NCBI GenBank assembly: GCA_047972425.1
Contig: JBKEAR010000012.1
Span: forward strand, 4,197 to 68,196
DNA length: 64,000 bases
Origin: JBKEAR01 sp047972425
GTDB lineage: Bacteria; Pseudomonadota; Alphaproteobacteria; JBKEAR01
Direction of reading: 5' to 3'
The notes beneath the pieces are model-generated. The model searched no databases. It had not been told where the DNA came from and saw only the letters and a program-made list of their open reading frames with translations. Position numbers and translations under genes: made by a program. Positions 17,091 through 25,434 of this stretch are shown here, in pieces. Every line of letters starts with the position of its first letter. Position 1 is the stretch's first letter.

Positions 17091-17897
17091 CTAAACATCT
17101 TTTAACACAATACTAATCGGGCAATGATCCGATGTTACTGCCCAATCGCGTGCAATATCAAAAATCTCGGCCGATTGTATTTGGGGCGCTAAATCGGGCG
17201 TGACCCAAATATGGTCAAGCCGGCGCCCCCGGTTAGATGCCCGCCAATCTTTGGAGCGATAAGACCACCAAGAATATAATTTTTCTGGCTCGGGATAAAC
17301 CACCCTTACGGCATCGACCCATGCCCCCGATTGCTGAAAATAATTGAGCAATTCAACCTCTTGCGGGGTATGAGAAATAATTTTTAACAATTGCTTGTGG
17401 TTCCATACATCATGCTCGGACGGTGCAATATTAAAATCACCCAATATCACTTGGCGCTCAGTTTGGGTAATTACTTGTTGCGACCATTGGGCAAGCTCGT
17501 CCACAAATTGCAATTTATGGGCAAATTTGGGGTTTACATCGGGATTTGGCTCATCGCCGCCAGCGGGAATATAAATATTATGAACCCGTATTGGGGCTTT
17601 ATCCCCCGCTTTGATATCCGCCCATATATGCCGCGCATCGCTTTTGCCTACCCAATCCATACGTTCGCTCTCTATAATCGGGTATTTAGAGCATATGGCC
17701 ACACCGTTATAGGCCTTCATACCATAATAAACAATATGGTCGTACCCTTTGGATTTCAGTTCCAACAGCGGAAAATCACTATCTTGCGCTTTACATTCTT
17801 GCAAACAAAGAACATCGGGGGCAACAAGGCTGTTAATTTCATCGATTAAATCGATACGGCGGCGTACAGAGTTAATATTCCAGCTGGTAATCTTCAT
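17091..17897 (-). CDS. xthA: Exodeoxyribonuclease III
   Basis: AP endonuclease/3'-5' exonuclease for base-excision repair. Exonuclease-endonuclease-phosphatase fold motifs: KITSWNINSVRRR at the start, VLCLQECKAQD with the metal-binding Glu, VHNIYIPAGGD, VILGDFNIAPSEHDVW, and the end RRLDHIWVTPDL followed by WAVTSDHCPISI with the catalytic Asp-His pair. 268 aa, usual length. Monocistronic. Just upstream lies the repeat block that separates it from proB. Confidence 0.95.
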   Translation of the reverse strand: MKITSWNINSVRRRIDLIDEINSLVAPDVLCLQECKAQDSDFPLLELKSKGYDHIVYYGMKAYNGVAICSKYPIIESERMDWVGKSDARHIWADIKAGDKAPIRVHNIYIPAGGDEPNPDVNPKFAHKLQFVDELAQWSQQVITQTERQVILGDFNIAPSEHDVWNHKQLLKIISHTPQEVELLNYFQQSGAWVDAVRVVYPEPEKLYSWWSYRSKDWRASNRGRRLDHIWVTPDLAPQIQSAEIFDIARDWAVTSDHCPISIVLKDV

Positions 17898-17920
17898 TAA
17901 AAATCTTTCGGTTTAATTAT

Positions 17921-17953
17921 CTAATTATGGTTAAGTAGGGTTAAATTGTCACG
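17921..17953 (-). pseudogene. Duplicate of the last codons of proB
   Basis: On the minus strand codons read RDNLTLLNHN and a stop, against RDNLTLLNHS and a stop at the true end of proB (18037-18069). Nine of ten residues agree while five of those nine codons differ synonymously, and the stop differs (TAG/TAA). An in-frame TGA precedes the copy, so it is only a relic. It implies an old duplication or displacement of the proB 3' end. Confidence 0.65.
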
Positions 17954-17957
17954 TCAT

Positions 17958-18025
17958 GCTGAAAGCATGCCTTTATAAGGTTGCTGAAAGCATGCCTTTA
18001 TAAGGTTGCTGAAAGCATGCCTTCT
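17958..18025. repeat. 25-bp tandem repeat, 2.7 copies
   Basis: The unit begins GCTGAAAGCATGCC and ends ATAAGGTT; copies run 17958-17982, 17983-18007 and a partial third from 18008 to about 18023. The first two are identical. Each unit holds small self-complementary pieces (TGCT-GAA-AGCA and CCTT-TAT-AAGG). The array lies between the two copies of the proB end. Confidence 0.9.
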
Positions 18026-18036
18026 TATCATTTTGT

Positions 18037-19167
18037 TTAACTATGGTTAAGTAAAGTCAAATTATCCCGATGCACAAGCTCATCGCTATTTTTATAACCC
18101 AAAATATCTTCTATTTCATCGGAATGTATCCCTATAATCTGCCTTGTATCATGGCTGTTATAATTTACTAAACCCCGGGCAAGCTCGGTTTGGGCAGTAT
18201 TAATAATTGTTACCGCATCACCTTTGGCAAAATTGCCACTTACGGCAATAATCCCCACGCTTAACAAACTTTTTCCCTCTAGCAAGGCTTGCTCGGCACC
18301 CTGATTGATTGTAATGCTACCGGTGGGTTTTAAACTGGTGGCTATCCAAGTTTTACGGGCAGATTTTACATTTTTTGGGCTTTGGAAAAAGCTGAAACGC
18401 TCGCCATTGAGCAAACGGGTAATGGGGGCATTCCGGTTGCCGTCCATCAGTACCATATTCACACCGGCCTCCATACAAATTTTTGCCGCCGTAATTTTGG
18501 TTGCCATGCCCCCTGTACCGACATCGGAGCCTGCGCCTTTAGCCATTTTTTCAATATCTTCAGAAATTTCATGAATTTCAGCTATATGTTGGGCATTGGC
18601 ATCTTGGCGCGGATTAGCCGTATATAAACCATCGATATCCGAAAACATAATCAGTAAATCGGCCGAGGTCATTGCCGCCACACGGGCAGCTAAGCGGTCG
18701 TTATCGCCCACTTTAATTTCATCGGTCGCAATGGTATCATTTTCGTTAATAACGGCTATCGTGCCTAATTCCGCCATGGTTAAAATGGTATTGCGTGCAT
18801 TTAAATAACGCCGGCGGCTTTCGCTATCTTCTAAAGTAAGCAATACTTGCCCAATAGGGATATTATAAGGTTTAAAGGCGTTATCATAACTTTGGATAAG
18901 CCGACCCATGCCCACAGCTGCAGCCGCCTGCTTTTGAGCCAAGGTTAACGCTTTATGATTAAGTTTAAGCATGGGTTTACCAATAGCAATAGAGCCGGAA
19001 GATACAATAATAACATCTTTATTTTGCATAACCCATGGGGCGATATCTTTGGCTAAGCTACCCAGCCAATCGTGGCGGATATGGTAATTTTTATCAACCA
19101 CGGTAGAAGAACCGATTTTAATAACAATACGTTCGCTTGCCTGCACGCGCTTTTGAATATCGACCAT
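18037..19167 (-). CDS. proB: Glutamate 5-kinase
   Basis: First enzyme of proline synthesis: ATP-dependent phosphorylation of glutamate. Amino acid kinase domain with VIKIGSSTVVD at the start, VIIVSSGSIAIG, INENDTIATDEIKVGDND and GTGGMATKITAAKICMEAG; then a C-terminal PUA domain (about residues 275-376). 376 aa is typical of two-domain ProB. The partner gene proA is 44 kb away at 62424 rather than adjacent, which is less common. Downstream lies a repeat block and a copied gene end. Confidence 0.96.
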   Translation of the reverse strand: MVDIQKRVQASERIVIKIGSSTVVDKNYHIRHDWLGSLAKDIAPWVMQNKDVIIVSSGSIAIGKPMLKLNHKALTLAQKQAAAAVGMGRLIQSYDNAFKPYNIPIGQVLLTLEDSESRRRYLNARNTILTMAELGTIAVINENDTIATDEIKVGDNDRLAARVAAMTSADLLIMFSDIDGLYTANPRQDANAQHIAEIHEISEDIEKMAKGAGSDVGTGGMATKITAAKICMEAGVNMVLMDGNRNAPITRLLNGERFSFFQSPKNVKSARKTWIATSLKPTGSITINQGAEQALLEGKSLLSVGIIAVSGNFAKGDAVTIINTAQTELARGLVNYNSHDTRQIIGIHSDEIEDILGYKNSDELVHRDNLTLLNHS

Positions 19168-19305
19168 AAAATATACTCAATCTGTGATTAAAAAGAAAAA
19201 CTGATATTACCATTTTTTGTTTTTAAGCGATAGAAAATAATCGCTCAAAATATTGGCATTTTATGATAATATATTCATGGTTATATATTTTTTTGGAGGG
19301 TTACT

Positions 19306-20022
19306 ATGGCCAGTTTTATTATCGGGCATCGCGGCGCTAAGGCTTATGTGGCCGAAAACACCTTAGAAAGCGTAATAAAAGCCGCCGAGCTTGGTGCGCT
19401 ATGGGTGGAGTTTGATGTCAAATTATCAAAAGATAATCATCTTATTATCATGCATGATGACGATGTGGATCGTACCACCAATGGTACGGGTGCTGTTGCC
19501 GATTTATCTTTAACTGAGCTTAAACAGCTGAATGCCAATTTTATAACTGATACCCCATTGATGGCTATACCCACATTAAGTGAACTGGTTAAAATTTTAT
19601 TTGAATATAAATTGGGCGCCAATATTGAGCTTAAACCCAACCCCAACCAAGCCCAAGCCACAGGTAAAGCTGTGGCGCTATGGATTAACCAAAATTGGCC
19701 AAAAGGTTTAAAAGCGCCGATTGTTTCCTCTTTTGAATTTGAATGTTTGGCCGCATTTAATGAAACAATAGAACATGATATTGAAATTGCTTTGCTTTAC
19801 GATACCCCCTTGCCCGATGACTATTTACAAGCAGTTGCCCAATATAAGGCATCTTCTATTCATATTAATAAAGACCATGTAACCGCAAATTTGGTGCAAG
19901 AGCTAAAAGCCCATAATCTCCCATTACGCAGTTATACAGTGAATGATAAACAAATGGCATTGCAATTTAATGGCTGGGGTGTAGAGTCTATCTTTACCGA
20001 TAAGCCCGATTTACTTGTATAA
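19306..20022 (+). CDS. ugpQ: Glycerophosphodiester phosphodiesterase
   Basis: Hydrolyses glycerophosphodiesters to glycerol 3-phosphate and an alcohol. GDPD motifs: IIGHRGAKAYVAENTL (catalytic His8 with R-G and E-N-T), WVEFDVKLSKDNHLIIMHDDDVDRTT (metal-binding Glu and Asp, second His), NIELKPNP. 238 aa with no signal peptide, so a cytosolic UgpQ-like enzyme. GGAGGG before the ATG. lnt starts 21 bases later; both concern lipid products, which supports co-expression. Confidence 0.9.
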   Translation: MASFIIGHRGAKAYVAENTLESVIKAAELGALWVEFDVKLSKDNHLIIMHDDDVDRTTNGTGAVADLSLTELKQLNANFITDTPLMAIPTLSELVKILFEYKLGANIELKPNPNQAQATGKAVALWINQNWPKGLKAPIVSSFEFECLAAFNETIEHDIEIALLYDTPLPDDYLQAVAQYKASSIHINKDHVTANLVQELKAHNLPLRSYTVNDKQMALQFNGWGVESIFTDKPDLLV

Positions 20023-20043
20023 TTTTGAATAAGGATCATCTTT

Positions 20044-21582
20044 TTGCCGTCAAAATCTGCCCTAACTAAAATAGCAAAAACTTTTATGCTCAATTTTATT
20101 TTGGGTGGATTGTTGATTTTTGCCCTTGCCCCTTTTTATATCTTACCCCTTTTAATCGTCAGCTTAAGTGGTTTGTTATGGCAAATAAGCACCGCCCCGA
20201 CATTAAAGTCGGCCATTGGGCGCAGCTATGCATTTGGCTTTGGTTATTATTTAATTGGGCTTTCGTGGATTGGTGTTGCATTCTTGCATTTCCCTAACCC
20301 TTTAGAGCCAAATAAATTGCTTGGTATCAGTTTAGCTATCCCAGCAATATTGGCGATTGCAGCATCATTAAGCCTGTTTTTCATTTTGCTTTGCATTTTG
20401 AGTTTGTATAGCACAAAAAAAGGATTATGGGGGGTGCTTAATCAGGCCGCAATTTGGACCTTTATTAGCTTTTTACAAGGGCATTTATTTACAGGCTTTC
20501 CGTGGAACCCATTGGCAATTAGCTTTACATTTCACCCTATATTGATGCAACCAGCCGCCTTTTTAAGCAGCTATGGGCTTAGTTTTATTGCCGCTTGCTT
20601 GGGTTATAGCCTCTATGGGTTTTATGGCCGGTTTCGTACCAAATCCTTTGGGGTTTTTGTTATCGGCTTATTAGCGATATTCTCTTTAAGTGCCATGCGT
20701 TATTATTATTATGATGCCCAACTGAAAAAAACACCCGAAATTGCTAAAATACGGGCAATTCAAACCGGTATATCGCTTAAAGATAAATGGGATTATAATC
20801 AGTTTTGGGATCATATGGCTTTGGTAGAAGGCATGTTAAAAGATGGTGATGCCGATTATGATGCCGCTATTTTGGGCGAAACTGCCCTACCGTTTTTAAT
20901 CGACCAAGATGATGCTAACCGGCTGGAATTAACCAGTTATCTACCCGCAAATGCTTATTTATTAATAGGTGCTAATCAGCTTTATAAAGGTGATTATATG
21001 CGCCCGCAAAATACCTTTGTTGCCCTCAATAACCAAGGGCAAATTATTTACTCTTATGCCAAAACCCATCTTGTTCCATTTGGCGAATATACACCCAAAT
21101 GGCTACCTTTCGATAAATTTATCCCGATGCCCGGTATTTATGTTAAGGGTAATGGCCCACAAACTTATGAATTACCTGCATTTTCTTATGGACCCAATAT
21201 TTGTTACGAGGGCATATTTAGCGGTGCCATTATCGACGAAAAAAATAAACCCGATGTGATAATTAATGTTGCTATTGACGGATGGTACGGAAACACCCAT
21301 GGCCCTCGCCAACATGCCGCACAACAACTTTTAAGAGCCGTTGAGGAATCTATTCCTCTTATACGTGTAACCGATAATGGGGTTAGCTTTGCCGCTAATG
21401 CATTGGGTAAAATAGAGCATCAAATCAATATAAACCAAATTAATTACTTTGATTATGCAATAAAAAATAAAGAATTGCTAAATACTTCCCCTCATGTTGC
21501 AAAATATTTTCTGGTTATCATTTTATTATTAATTATTTGCTCGCAAAATTGTTACTTCACGCAAGTTGCAAATAAACACTAA
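20044..21582 (+). CDS. lnt: Apolipoprotein N-acyltransferase
   Basis: Inner-membrane enzyme that adds the third acyl chain to lipoproteins. Six to seven N-terminal helices (to about residue 215) precede a nitrilase-like periplasmic domain with the catalytic triad visible as Glu in ILGETALP, Lys in AKTHLVPFGEY and Cys in PNICYEGIF; a final helix follows near residue 485. 512 aa. Begins with TTG, preceded by AAGGA. In Hyphomicrobiales lnt is usually followed by the same type of Xre regulator found here at 21817. Confidence 0.95.
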   Translation: MPSKSALTKIAKTFMLNFILGGLLIFALAPFYILPLLIVSLSGLLWQISTAPTLKSAIGRSYAFGFGYYLIGLSWIGVAFLHFPNPLEPNKLLGISLAIPAILAIAASLSLFFILLCILSLYSTKKGLWGVLNQAAIWTFISFLQGHLFTGFPWNPLAISFTFHPILMQPAAFLSSYGLSFIAACLGYSLYGFYGRFRTKSFGVFVIGLLAIFSLSAMRYYYYDAQLKKTPEIAKIRAIQTGISLKDKWDYNQFWDHMALVEGMLKDGDADYDAAILGETALPFLIDQDDANRLELTSYLPANAYLLIGANQLYKGDYMRPQNTFVALNNQGQIIYSYAKTHLVPFGEYTPKWLPFDKFIPMPGIYVKGNGPQTYELPAFSYGPNICYEGIFSGAIIDEKNKPDVIINVAIDGWYGNTHGPRQHAAQQLLRAVEESIPLIRVTDNGVSFAANALGKIEHQININQINYFDYAIKNKELLNTSPHVAKYFLVIILLLIICSQNCYFTQVANKH

Positions 21583-21816
21583 ATACTTACCTAATCAAAA
21601 ATGAAATAATATTTTAAGATCATGTTTATTATTGTATTTTTTTATTAAATAATACAAAAACATAATTTTCTTAAATATTTATCAATCTCAACTATATGTT
21701 TTATAAAAAAAAACTTAAAAATAGATGTGTTAAAATTATTAAATAAAATGTTGCAAAGTAAAGTTTATACATATTATTATATGTAATACTAATTCGATAG
21801 AAATGAGGATAAAAAA

Positions 21817-22284
21817 TTGAAAAAACGTGGACGAACTAAAAAAATAGGAGAGTTTGCCAAAGGTTCCGCTACACGCGTCAAAGAAGCCTTATCAAATAAC
21901 CCTCATCCTGTAGATGAGCATGTGGGGAAAAAGCTTAGGGTTCGGCGTATTTTGATGGGTGTTTCGCAAGAGCAATTGGGCGAAGCTGTTGGTTTAACTT
22001 TTCAACAAATTCAAAAATATGAGCGTGGAGCCAACCGTATTTCTGCATCTCGATTATGGGAATTTTCACAGCTTTTGGGTGTTCAGCCGGCTTGGTTTTT
22101 TCAGAATGATGAAGAAGTGAAAAGTAAATCTATGCAATTTGCTGAACAGCAGGAAGAATTTGCAAATAATTCTGAAATACTCACCCAAAAAGAAACTTTA
22201 GATCTTGTAAAGTCTTGGTATGGTATTAAAGATAAGAAAACCCGAGAAAAAACGTTAGATCTTATTAAATCCTTAGGAAGTTAA
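21817..22284 (+). CDS. Xre-family transcriptional regulator
   Basis: Cytosolic DNA-binding protein, 155 aa. The helix-turn-helix spans about residues 40-95: HVGKKLRVRRILMGVSQEQL, GLTFQQIQKYERGANRISAS, then WEFSQLLGVQPAWFF. This is the conserved Hyphomicrobiales regulator found after lnt; related proteins include the SMc00-type Xre regulators. The N-terminus has a basic extension (KKRGRTKKIGEFAKG) not seen in usual members of about 140 residues. TTG start with GAGGAT before it. A 234-bp AT-rich spacer separates it from lnt, so it has its own promoter. Confidence 0.88.
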   Translation: MKKRGRTKKIGEFAKGSATRVKEALSNNPHPVDEHVGKKLRVRRILMGVSQEQLGEAVGLTFQQIQKYERGANRISASRLWEFSQLLGVQPAWFFQNDEEVKSKSMQFAEQQEEFANNSEILTQKETLDLVKSWYGIKDKKTREKTLDLIKSLGS

Positions 22285-22347
22285 GTATAAAAAATATTAT
22301 ATTATATAATATTTAATTGCGTATTATATTATGTAGCATTTAAAAAT

Positions 22348-22388
22348 GATTCATTTATATAAATTTTTATATAAATGAGTCTTTTTTT
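22348..22388 (+). terminator. Terminator after the Xre regulator
   Basis: The arms GATTCATTTATATA (22348-22361) and TATATAAATGAGTC (22368-22381) pair with one mismatch and are followed by seven T. Confidence 0.85.
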
Positions 22389-22486
22389 ACCCATCCAAAT
22401 TTGCATCCTCATTTCTCAAAATTTCTAGCCTTTTTTATGTAAATCTATTAAAATTGCCCGCATAAAATTAAATAGAGGCTAAATAA

Positions 22487-23140
22487 ATGAATCAATACCC
22501 AAAAAAACTCACCGCCGTATTATTTGATATGGACGGAACTTTAGTGGATTCCGAAGATTTACATTACGAAAATGTTGTCGCGGTTTGTGCCGAATATGGC
22601 TATGAATTTACTGCCCATGATAATATGCGCTTTATGGGCCATTCCATGACCAATATTTTTAATGCACTTAAACCCGATTTTCCTTCTGATATTACTTTTG
22701 AGCGCTTTTTTGATGATAATTTAGCGCGGTTTGAAAAAACCATAAAAAAAGAACATTTATTCCCCGGTGTTTTAGATACGTTACAATATCTAAAATCTAA
22801 AAATATCCCCATGTTTGTCGTAACCAATGGGGAGCAAAAGGCCGCCGATGTCGCTTTATCTAAAACAGAAATTATTCATTATTTTAAAGGGGTTATAACA
22901 GCTGCTCAAGTTACAAAAGCCAAGCCCGACCCCCAACCCTACCTATTGGCCGCACAAAATTTAAATATTCCTATAGAGCAATGTTTAATTGTTGAAGATA
23001 GTGCAACGGGTGCAACTTCAGGCATTAAAGCCGGCGGATATGTTATTGCCTTAGACCATACAATGGGGCGCGACCAACTACAAATGGCTAATAAAATTGT
23101 AACAAATTTTGCAGAAATTCCTTTTAAAAGCTTATTTTAG
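22487..23140 (+). CDS. HAD family phosphatase (beta-phosphoglucomutase-like)
   Basis: 217 aa. Motif I is LFDMDGTLVDSEDLHYE (nucleophile Asp with following Asp), motif II VVTNGEQ, motif III/IV VTKAKPDPQPYLLAA and VEDSATGATSGIKAGG. A helical cap lies between residues 20 and 90, giving subclass IA, as in phosphoglycolate phosphatases and beta-phosphoglucomutases. Substrate uncertain; being directly upstream of the glycogen/maltodextrin genes, a sugar phosphate is plausible. Confidence 0.85.
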   Translation: MNQYPKKLTAVLFDMDGTLVDSEDLHYENVVAVCAEYGYEFTAHDNMRFMGHSMTNIFNALKPDFPSDITFERFFDDNLARFEKTIKKEHLFPGVLDTLQYLKSKNIPMFVVTNGEQKAADVALSKTEIIHYFKGVITAAQVTKAKPDPQPYLLAAQNLNIPIEQCLIVEDSATGATSGIKAGGYVIALDHTMGRDQLQMANKIVTNFAEIPFKSLF

Positions 23141-23210
23141 GTTATAGTATATGCGTTATAGGTTATAATATATGTGTTAACCATCAACCACAGGATTAAT
23201 GAGGCGCATT

Positions 23211-25397
23211 ATGAACATCAAAGAAATCTTAAATAGCATTGCCCAAGGTAAAAATAATAACCCATTTGCATGGCTTGGCGCGCACGAGACTGGCGATGAC
23301 GTTATTATTCGTGTTTTCCGCCCATATAGCGAATATGTCCGTTTATTGTCTTATGATGATAAAACAGATTATGGCTTAATGGAAAAAGTGCATGAAGACG
23401 GTATTTTTGAAATCACCATCAAAAACAGCCAAGCATTTTTTTGGAAGCTCGGCGTTAAAGAATGGGGCTTTGAAAAAGAGGTTTACGATGCCTATGCCTT
23501 TGGTAGCAGCGTGGGCGAGATGGACCAATGGTTATTGGCCGAAGGGCATCATTATACATCTTACGAGCTTTTAGGAGCACATCCCAAAAATATTAGCGGG
23601 GTTGATGGTACTTTATTTGCCGTTTGGGCACCCAATGCAAGCCGTGTGAGTGTGGTTGGCAATTTTAATAGCTGGGATGGCCGTATTCATATTATGCGCA
23701 ATCATATTGCCTTAGGTATTTGGGAAATTTTTATTCCCCATGTTCATGCGGGTGAAATTTATAAATTCGAGCTTTTAGATGCCCAAGGTAATTTATTACC
23801 CTTAAAGGCCGACCCCTATGGTTTTGCTGCCGAGTTACGCCCCAAAACAGGATCAGTCGTTGCCGGTTTGCCTGAATATTCGTGGAATGACGATACATGG
23901 ATGAAAACCCGCAGCGAACATAATAAACAAGATGCCGCTATTTCGATTTACGAGGTTCATGCCCCCTCTTGGGCGCGTGTGCCCGAGGATTATAATCGCT
24001 CTTTAAGCTGGCGGGAGCTGGCCGATAAACTGATCCCTTATGTGGTCGATATGGGCTTTACCCATATTGAGCTTTTACCTATATCTGAATATCCCTTTGA
24101 TGGTAGCTGGGGTTATCAGCCCATTGGCTTATATGCCCCCACCGCACGTATGGGCTCGCCTGAGGATTTCCGTTATTTTATCGATTGCGCCCACCAAGCG
24201 GGTATTGGTATTTTAATCGATTGGGTTCCGGCGCATTTTCCTGAAGACGAACATGGGCTTGGCAATTTTGATGGCACTCATTTATATGAGCATGCCGATC
24301 CGCGCCAAGGGCGCCACCAAGATTGGGGTACGCTGATTTATAATTTCGGCCGCAAAGAGGTGCAAAACTTTTTAATCTCCAATGCTTTATATTGGATGCG
24401 CGAATTTCATATCGATGGCCTTCGGGTCGATGCTGTGGCTTCGATGCTTTATTTAGATTATTCTCGCGAAGAAGGCCAATGGATACCCAATAAACATGGC
24501 GGGCGTGAAAATTTAGAAGCCGTGGATTTTTTAAAACATCTCAATGAAGTTGTGTATCAATATTTCCCCGATTGCGTTACCGTGGCTGAAGAAAGCACAA
24601 GTTGGCCGGGGGTATCGCAACCCACATTTTTGGGTGGCTTGGGTTTTGGCTTAAAATGGAATATGGGTTGGATGAATGATACGTTAGAATATATCAAACT
24701 CGACCCTGTTTATCGTAAATATCACCATAACGAGCTGACTTTTAGCTTGGTTTATGCATTTTCTGAAAAATTCGTATTACCAATCTCTCACGATGAAGTT
24801 GTCCATGGTAAAGGCTCTTTACTCAACCGTATGCCCGGCGACCAATGGCAACGTTTTGCCAATATGCGTACCTATTTAACTTATATGTTTGGCCATCCGG
24901 GTAAAAAACTACTATTTATGGGTTGCGATGTCGCCCAGTCTGATGAGTGGAATTACAATAGCTCGGTCGATTGGCATTTGTTAGAATATCCCGAACATAA
25001 AGGTATTCAGCAGCTTATTAAAGATTTAAACAAATTATATTGCGAAAATCCGGCACTTTACGAAACTGATAATCAGGGGCATAATTTTGCATGGATTGAA
25101 CCCAATGATTACGAGCAATCCATCTTATCGTGGCGGCGTAAAGGTAATGATGGTAGCGAATTTGTTTTTATTGCCAATTTTACACCGGTTCATCACCCAA
25201 GCTATCGTATTGGTTTACCCCATCATGGCCATTGGGCAGAGGTATTTAATAGCGATGCCGAGATTTATGCTGGCTCTGGCCAAGGTAATTTAGGTGGTGT
25301 CGATACGCAAGATTATGCCATGCATGGCATGCCTTGCTCTGCCGAAATAAATATTCCGCCGCTTGGTGTTGTTGTTTTTAAAAACAAAAAAGATTAA
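23211..25397 (+). CDS. glgB: 1,4-alpha-glucan branching enzyme
   Basis: Makes alpha-1,6 branches in glycogen. The N-terminal CBM48-like domains (NPFAWLGAHE; LFAVWAPNASRVSVVGNFNS) precede the GH13 barrel. Catalytic Asp is in FHIDGLRVDAVASMLY, Glu in TVAEESTSWPGV, and the third acidic residue in SHDEVVHGKGSLL. About 728 aa. The start at 23211 is favoured since GAGG lies 6 bases before it; an in-frame ATG at 23199 would add four residues. First of the glgB-glgX-malQ unit. Confidence 0.95.
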   Translation: MNIKEILNSIAQGKNNNPFAWLGAHETGDDVIIRVFRPYSEYVRLLSYDDKTDYGLMEKVHEDGIFEITIKNSQAFFWKLGVKEWGFEKEVYDAYAFGSSVGEMDQWLLAEGHHYTSYELLGAHPKNISGVDGTLFAVWAPNASRVSVVGNFNSWDGRIHIMRNHIALGIWEIFIPHVHAGEIYKFELLDAQGNLLPLKADPYGFAAELRPKTGSVVAGLPEYSWNDDTWMKTRSEHNKQDAAISIYEVHAPSWARVPEDYNRSLSWRELADKLIPYVVDMGFTHIELLPISEYPFDGSWGYQPIGLYAPTARMGSPEDFRYFIDCAHQAGIGILIDWVPAHFPEDEHGLGNFDGTHLYEHADPRQGRHQDWGTLIYNFGRKEVQNFLISNALYWMREFHIDGLRVDAVASMLYLDYSREEGQWIPNKHGGRENLEAVDFLKHLNEVVYQYFPDCVTVAEESTSWPGVSQPTFLGGLGFGLKWNMGWMNDTLEYIKLDPVYRKYHHNELTFSLVYAFSEKFVLPISHDEVVHGKGSLLNRMPGDQWQRFANMRTYLTYMFGHPGKKLLFMGCDVAQSDEWNYNSSVDWHLLEYPEHKGIQQLIKDLNKLYCENPALYETDNQGHNFAWIEPNDYEQSILSWRRKGNDGSEFVFIANFTPVHHPSYRIGLPHHGHWAEVFNSDAEIYAGSGQGNLGGVDTQDYAMHGMPCSAEINIPPLGVVVFKNKKD

Positions 25398-25434
25398 ATA
25401 ATAAAAAAACAAACAAGGATTATAAATAAATAAA

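Noticed and set aside
17958..18025. Tandem repeat considered as a CRISPR array
   Set aside because: Units are contiguous 25-mers with no unique spacers and no cas genes nearby.
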